Positions 38,315 through 44,731 of a stretch of 44,731 bases of DNA are shown piece after piece. Positions within the stretch are counted from its first letter, which is position 1. The number at the start of each line of letters is the position of its first letter. The DNA lies in the NCBI GenBank assembly GCA_027603945.1, contig JADIIU010000105.1, forward strand, positions 1-44,731, read 5' to 3'. The position numbers and the translations under genes are program-made. A model generated the notes under the pieces. The model was not told the origin of the DNA. It did no database searches and was given only the letters and a program-made list of their open reading frames with translations. The stretch is from Terramyces sp. JEL0728. Lineage: Eukaryota > Chytridiomycota > Chytridiomycetes > Rhizophydiales > Terramycetaceae.

Positions 38315-41300
38315 ATGAACGATCAAGAGAAATTGGCGATATTGAAAGACGCCGTTGATCAATTATGCGGAGAAGTCACGCATTTATTGATATTATTCAA
38401 ATCTCAAGTTCAGGACGAAACAACCAACGAAAACGAAATCAGCATACAAAATAAATCACTAGTATATCAATCAATATTAGCGGAATGGTCGCTCATAAAG
38501 TCGCTATTCACATTGCTAGTGTCAAATATTGCAAATATCGACCAGGACGAAATACTGTCACCAATCGAAACGATACTAGTGAAAATGAAGACAGATGATG
38601 CCGTATTCAAAAATTACGAATTCCAGTTCCCATTTCATGTTAATGCGATGGTGAATACAGTAAAAACAGCATTCAAAAACTTTTGTTCTGGTCCAAAGGA
38701 AGAGGAACAACCAAGGGCGAGATCGCCAAAGAGAGTTGTTACAACCGCGCCAATTGAAACAACTAATGTTAGAGATGCAGCTAAAAAGTTTCAAGAAATA
38801 TCTGAAAACATTGCTGAATCTGCTAAACTGAAAAGACCGCAGACAAAGCGAATTGTCATTGGTGCTGCAAAAGTAAGCATAACTTACATTAGGGGTCAGG
38901 TGATGCTCGCACTCCAGATTCGGCTCTTTCTGGCGCTACATTGGTAGGACCGAAATCTGCTCTGTATTCGCCAGACGAGCAGGAAGAATTAAAAGTCGAT
39001 GATGAAATGAAAGGAGGTAAATTGCTTGGCAAAACAAAGTCGTACACTGTCAGAGCAATGCCTACAACTGTCAAATATGTCTCTGTGCAGAAAGATGATG
39101 GTGCAATAGATGTGGTTGCTCAGAAAATCAAATTACCAGCAAACGCTCTGGATGCTTACAAATCGTCTGTCGAAGATTTGAAAAAAGAAGAACTCTGCCG
39201 CAATGATAGCAGAAAAGGGCAGCAGCCTCAGCAAGCGGTGCAGCATCATGTTGAAGTTGGAAAAATACTTTCTGCAAAAGAGCAAATTGGCGAACATATC
39301 ATTTCCCAAAAATCCGATATTGTGTTTACTCCTGATTCCAGTAGCATTGCTCTTAAAGACGAAGACATGGACGTTGTTGACAACGATCTTCATGTCAAGT
39401 TTAAATTAGAAGGTCCCTCTCACGCTAAAGCCGAATCATATTCAACCCCGACCAGTCTCATTAACTCTTATTTTGTAGACGATGAAGGAAATTCTCTTCC
39501 AACTTCATCCAGGGCATCCAAGAGTGCCCAAGCACCTGTTAAAATCGATTACAAGGAAACTATTCTGGACCAAAACAGACAGCTTGGTAATATCAGGGCA
39601 GAGATCAATAATGAACAGCTTGTTAGGAAATTAACAGACCAATTTGATAATGTCTCTCGAAATGAAGAAATCGTTGAAGAAACAAAGAAAACACCAAGAA
39701 GCAGAATTGCTTCTGTGAGTGAAGAGGTTGATAGGAGCAGAAAAGGATCTGTTAATGATAACCCTTTCCAAGGGAGCCAACAAAAATCCGGTGATAGCCA
39801 TTCCAGAAAGACAAGTGCTGTCACAGCTTCATTCCCAGTTGATAAAACTACCTTTAGTCCTGCAGATGCTTTCATGGTATCTCCTCATAAGAAAACCGAC
39901 AGTTCTTCTTCGCACAAGAAAACTGATTCTACCACTTTTGCGGATATTTTGGAATCAACCAAGATAGAAGCAGTTAAAATCTCACCAACAGTTGCCGCTC
40001 CACCAAAGATAGCTCCACAATTGAATATTGCCAAAAGAGCGCCAACTTTACAGACCAAACTAGATGCACCTTTGCAACCCACTCAAGCTCCTGTTCTAAC
40101 TCCAAAGTCTGCCACCTTTGCGCAACCAGCACCAGTATTTACGCCAAAATCAGTCGAACAAGCTCCAAAGTCGCCAATAGAAGTTGGTCAAGCTTCTGCT
40201 AAGGAAATAAGTAGGGCTCACACTTTTACCCCAAAATCAGCATTGAAAATCAGTAGAGCGCAAATTCCTACCCAAGAAACAGGAACTGAAGATGTAAATG
40301 AATCGAATTACGCTACATTAAAGTCCAGCAAAACAATTTCAATACAAAAGAACGCAATTTCCCCAAACAAAGCTGCACCTCAATTGCCGCAAAAAGTTGT
40401 GCACACAGAGCATGAAGTTTCCCTCATCTCGGAGAATTTGGATCACTTGATTAGTGATTTGGATGCGCAAGTGGATTTTTTGAATCAAAGGGCCACAATA
40501 GAAGGTAGACCAAAGTCAGATATCGAGACTTACCGATCAGAGTTGGAAGCAGACAAGGATGCAAACAAGAGATTTAGCGAGCCTATTGAAAATATCAGAC
40601 CGCCTGAACTACATCTTGTAAAGGTAATTGGACCCTAACTTAGCATATTGAGTTTGATTTGGAAGCCCAAGCGTTTGCAGTCGAAAAAACCGAGGTGGTA
40701 GTGACTGAAAGCGTATCAAGACGCGCTTCAGGAAATCAAGCACCGAAAATTGATAATATGCTAAAAAGTCCACTGGCTAGCGTTCCTAACATTGAAAATA
40801 GATCAAGAAGCAACACTGGCAAATTAGGTCCGGAAAAGATCAGTGTACATCCCGAATCTTTATCTGCACCGCCAAAGAGTTCCAATCGAGACACCATTAT
40901 TTCACCAAACCCTGCAGCGCAACTCTTTTCTCTTGTCCACGATAGACAATCTTCTGGTGAACCTCACGCTGAAATTGATTACCTTGCGCCAAAAGCTGAA
41001 CCAAATCAGTCAAGAAAACTATCTTCTCAATATATGAGCAAGCGACAAAGCTGGAATGTTAAACCTTCCATTTATTCAGAAAACGAAACTCCTGAATCAT
41101 CCAATCACTCGAGAAACCGATCTGATCCCCATCTGAATGAAATTCCATCTGAAACTGGAGAAATGATTATCATTCCATTAAGTAAGGACGAGGCTACAAA
41201 AGTAATATCGGACAGTGCCCAGATCCTAAATGCTTACTTTGATGGGGACTCGCTAACAAACCTCCTTACTGATTTCCCTGATGTGGAACTTAAAGATTTT

Positions 41301-44040
41301 TCCGAAAGAAAGAACTCTGCAGCTTCAGTTAGAACTATAATCAAACAACCTAGGCATTTAGAACCGCCATCAAACTCCAAGCTTTCCAATTCATTCTCTC
41401 TTGAGGAATTGCCAGACGATGAAAACGAAAACTCTGAAATGGCAAGATATCACACAATTATTCCAAAATCAAAAAAGAAAGGAAAAGAAAAGTTGAGCAT
41501 TGCATTGTTGGAAAAATCGCTACATGCTAAATCTGAATCCTTTGAAACCGACTCTAGTTTTGGCGGCTATTCACAGAGACCATCAGAAAAACAAGACTCT
41601 GTGGTCCAACGAGAAACACAAAGCGTATCATCAAAGGTATCTTAATTCTAAAAACCAGCCTGCTGAACAAGAAGAACCAAGCTTGGAAGCACAAAGATCA
41701 CCTCCCCCAGAAATATCATCTCAAGAATACAAATCGCAGTTGGGAATTATACCTCCGCAAATAAATAAAGCTACAAAGCCAAAAAAGTTGAAATCACCTG
41801 AAAAAGAATTGGAAGATATGCAAGAATTAAAAAAGGTATAAAGCAACTGACCTGTAGATATCTGACAATGTAGCAAAACGCCGCCATGAAATTGAATCAA
41901 TTGTAATTAACGACAAGGATTACGTTCTTAGTATCATGTCTACATTTTCGTCGATCCAAAATCAGATCTATGGTGCAGCTACTCCCGACAAATCAGCCGA
42001 AGACCTCGACAAAATTCTTCCTTCAGCAAGCCCAGAAACAGAAAAAGCTCCACCTACACAAGTACCTCCTCCACCACCTCCGCTTGAACGCAAAATTACA
42101 GGGATCAAGACAGAAGATTCATTTGATCCAAAACCTTTATCAGCTAAATCAATGCACAGTCCGGTATCAGAAACTCTGAAATCCAAGCCGTCCATTAGCT
42201 CAAAACCTTCCCTATCAAGAAATGCCAACAAAGTGTACGTCAACACCAATGCCTCAAACGATAATTTGACAAAGGGAGCGTTCATTAAATCTCCAACTCA
42301 AACTGATGCAATAAGCGAAAATGAAGTTGAAGCTAAACCAACTCTAGAACAGCAAATTTCAGTTGCCAAGCACACTAGCGCTGCTGAAAGCAATATGGAC
42401 GACCATAAAAATCAAGGGTCATACAAGTTTTGGAGCAGCAAGAAAAAAGATGACAAATCTCATCCACCACCAACCAAACCTATCACAAAAGTTAATGATC
42501 CCGATAAAGATGCAAACACATTTATGGTTAATTCTAAATTCTTTGATCCTGTTAATTCTACTGCTGGATTATACGACGTGGAGAAATCATTGGATTCGTT
42601 TACAACAAGCGAATACCCAATCATTCCCAAATTGTGGCTGGATCGAGTCACTACTTTCCATCTAATAATGATTCCATTAAATGGAATGTTTGATATGCAA
42701 GCAATAGACCTGAAAGAATCTCACCGATTTGGTAGAAATAACACAACTAATCATCCTGCGTTTAAGGGGTTTGGAACCTTGGTTGTGTCTAGAAACCATG
42801 TTGACGTTTTCGAAAGAGAAGGAAAGGTAGCAGTTTCTAATATGCAGGTATACATTAAAGACATTGGAAGCAATTCTGGCACCTTTAGAAACAACGCACG
42901 ATTAAGCCAGCCTGGCCAAACAAGTCCGGATGTAGAACTTGTTACAGGCGACTATATCCAACTGGGAAAAGACTATTTGCAAGACGAGAACAATGTTTTA
43001 GATTCTAATGGCCGTATTCAAGGTACTTTTCTCTAATACAAAGCTCGAAGGAGATGTGTTAGATTCCAACTAATAGTTGTTTCTCCAGGGAAAACGGCAT
43101 TCGAAGCTGTAAAAGATCAATTGTATCATTTTATTAATCCAAGAATACCAATTGAAAGACCAATAAACAGGTCAGATACCAATGACGGGCCTACTAACAT
43201 AGAAGATGAAGCATCACCAAAGCATAACCTGGCAGTTGACGCAAAATCGCCAGAAACTGCTGTACCGCTGGAAAAAATTGATAAATCAAAAACGATGAAG
43301 CGAGCTGTTACGGAAAGACAGCCTGGTGAAATATCTGCAGTAATTTCGAATATCCAAAATGATAAACTAGCAACTCCAAATGCGGTGTATAAATCAACCA
43401 AAGATGTTTTGAGTAAATTAGCAGAAGCCTTGGATGCACCGAAAACCAAAGAAATCATAACTAAGCGCGAACAGTATGTTCTTGCATATTCCGTATCTGG
43501 GGGCAAGTTCAATAAACTACAAATAAATAATAGCGCCGGACAGCTGTTGGTGGATGTCAATTTGAAAAAGTGGGAAGAAAAGAGGCAAGTTTATTTTAAT
43601 TTAGTCGTCTCACGATCCAAGATGCCAGACCAAACTATAACTGTTCATATGATTTATTCTTGGAAACGAAACCTGGCGCCAAATCCCCAGCTAAATTGAA
43701 GCAGTTCTGCGAAGGGCAACCGTGGCAAGTGGTCAAAAACAATGGAGCTCCAATTGGGCATATGATATTTTCAAACGAAATCAAGTTGGAACTGTTCCCT
43801 GCTGTAAAGTCAGACAATAGCATTTCACTATCTGGTGATTTCAAGGAACAGAGGTTTATGTGTATCAAGAAGGCACTTCAAACAAGAGAACAAAAGGTAG
43901 TTGGAGAATGCAAAGGAAAGTATATGTCAAAGAAGAGTCTGAGAGAAACGAACTGGTTGACCAATTTTGAAATACAAGGTGAAGAAGCCACACAAATGGT
44001 GTTGAGCGGTGTGATTCTAATCTGTTTAATGACTCCTTAG
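38315..44040 (+). CDS. Large fungal-type FHA-domain protein with C-terminal tubby/scramblase-like domain
   Basis: Seven exons: 38315-38872, 38893-40623, 40644-41636, 41659-41835, 41858-43022, 43044-43584 and 43605-44040, with introns of 20, 20, 22, 22, 21 and 20 nt (the last GC-AG); 1866 residues. The long N-terminal part (to about 1150) is mostly disordered with Ser/Thr-Pro motifs and repeats such as VLTPKS/FTPKS, and a coiled patch SENLDHLISDLDAQVDFLNQ. The FHA domain lies at about 1430-1560 (SHRFGRNN, VVSRNHVDVF, VYIKDIGSNSGTFRNNARL, GDYIQLGKDY). The C-terminal 200 residues (YVLAYSVSGGKFNKL ... PWQVVKNNGAPIGHMIF ... MVLSGVILICLM) look like a tubby/LURP-type beta-barrel. FHA binds phospho-Thr. 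Probably a signalling scaffold; function unknown. Confidence 0.8.
43585..43604 (+). other. 20-nt GC-AG intron in the FHA gene
   Basis: Sequence gcaagtttattttaatttag, exon context aag ag|gcaagt...ttag|t cgt. It is the only intron in the window with GC at the donor; GCAAGT after AG is the strong form of this class. No GT-AG pair of normal size joins the two frames. Splicing gives KKWEEKSRLTIQDARPNY and opens the frame that runs to 44040. Confidence 0.65.
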
Positions 44041-44622
44041 GTTGAGTTAAATCTGCAATAAATAATACATTCATAGCCATATTCAATATTTATTCTAATT
44101 TTTATATGTAGAGCATGATACAACAGCAGTACTCTGTTTTCCTTTATGTTGCAGTTTCTTTGGTGAGTTGAAAACAGTCGAATTGCATGTCCTTTCAGTG
44201 CCTTTGAAATGGTTAATTGGCACTCAAGTCCTTGGTTCGGTTGACATTAAGTTCCAGTTTTTTCCAAATTCGACGGTTGAACCCTGATGCAAGTTATTTC
44301 TTTTTTAGGATTGTCTCTGTCCCAACTATTTCCCTGCATAAAACCATGATCGACGGTCAGATACAAATCAACATCCACTTGCACTCGCTTGCACATAACA
44401 GTCTGTCTTTGTTCTGTCTAAGCTAGAGTTTGAACCCTGAGTTGCGACATTTGCTTTTGTATACACCGAACCCGAGTAGCGGACAAATCCGAATTTCGCA
44501 AAGGACAAAGAGGTTCGCGAATATCCAATCAAGAAACCCTTCATGTAGAGTAGTGTCAAGTGGACAGGGTGCAATCAGGGATTCTCAGCTTAAATAGCAG
44601 CATTTATACCACACAGTATACA
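44041..44622. other. Intergenic, 582 nt
   Basis: Between the FHA stop and the start of the secreted gene at 44623. I see no gene. A 5' leader and promoter of the next gene are expected in the last 100-200 nt. Confidence 0.45.
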
Positions 44623-44731
44623 ATGTTGACAAGTGCTTTCATTGCTGCTCTCATCTCTTCTGTCTCTGCTATTGACTGGAACAGAGACCAAAACGGGGAC
44701 TGGGCTTCCAACTGCGACTTTCCTGGCAACG
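44623..44731 (+). CDS. Secreted PAN/Apple-like protein, partial (5' end)
   Basis: ATG at 44623 opens MLTSAFIAALISSVSA, a typical signal peptide, followed by a mature start rich in Trp/Asp (IDWNRDQNGDWASNCDFPGN). W-x-x-x-C-D-F-x-G-N is the usual start of PAN/Apple-like domains seen in secreted proteins of fungi and related groups. The frame is open to the window end, so length and further domains are unknown. Confidence 0.5.
   Translation, partial: MLTSAFIAALISSVSAIDWNRDQNGDWASNCDFPGN

Noticed and set aside
43643..43701. 59-nt GT-AG intron as the fix for the FHA frame shift
   Set aside because: It would restore the frame, but the 20-nt GC-AG intron at 43585-43604 fits the local length class, has the strong GCAAGT donor and keeps more coherent sequence.
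1..44731. tRNA, rRNA, CRISPR, insertion-sequence ends or bacterial operon signals
   Set aside because: Looked for T-loop-like GGTTCRA motifs (one hit at about 28827 is inside the RING-H2 coding frame), regular spacer arrays and terminal inverted repeats; none held up.

Overview
The window is nuclear DNA from a compact, intron-bearing eukaryotic genome. The gene content points to a fungus or a close relative of fungi: a GPI-anchored GH76 mannosidase-like enzyme, a fungal-style FHA protein, a Fus1-like membrane SH3 protein, an AHD-PH (anillin/Bud4-like) protein, a 3-ketoacyl-CoA reductase, and the start of a secreted PAN/Apple-like protein. There is no rRNA, no convincing tRNA, no CRISPR array and no bacterial operon. 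The lineage is inference; I cannot name a species.

Most apparent frameshifts here are spliceosomal introns of only 19-22 nt. Splicing them out joined neighbouring ORFs in frame and restored known domains in every recognisable multi-exon gene. I place 39 introns: 37 of 19-22 nt, one of 27 nt (eIF4E) and one of 86 nt (APC4). The 86-nt intron is itself four abutting GT...AG units of 21-22 nt. One intron has a GC-AG boundary. CDS coordinates below span first to last coding base, and the introns are listed in each entry.

Layout. 0.1-6.2 kb: F-box/LRR protein (-), GH76 enzyme (+), unknown protein (-), APC4 (-), unknown helical protein (-). 6.5-8.1 kb: three tiny Cys-rich proteins (-). 8.4-11 kb: ketoacyl-CoA reductase (+) facing an anillin-like AHD-PH protein (-). 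11.2-15.1 kb: five LITAF-domain genes with a cyclophilin-like ORF among them. 15.1-19.4 kb: TMEM205-like protein (-), phosphoserine aminotransferase (-), CAF-1 large subunit (+). 19.9-23.3 kb: a 1075-residue protein resembling a catalytically dead Crypton-type tyrosine recombinase. 23.4-29.1 kb: small genes, a GPI-anchored cupredoxin-like protein, La protein, and two divergent RING-H2 membrane paralogues. 29.1-32.1 kb: WD40 plus inositol polyphosphate 5-phosphatase. 32.3-36.0 kb: five tandem paralogues of an unrecognised two-TM family. 36.3-44.0 kb: eIF4E-like factor, SH3 membrane protein, and an 1866-residue FHA protein. The window ends inside a secreted PAN/Apple-like gene.

The genes do not form one pathway. 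Recurring themes are cell division and chromatin (APC4, AHD-PH, CAF-1), endosomal/membrane sorting and ubiquitin (LITAF, RING-H2, 5-phosphatase), cell surface (GH76, cupredoxin-like, PAN) and local gene-family expansion (LITAF, Cys-rich, RING, two-TM family).
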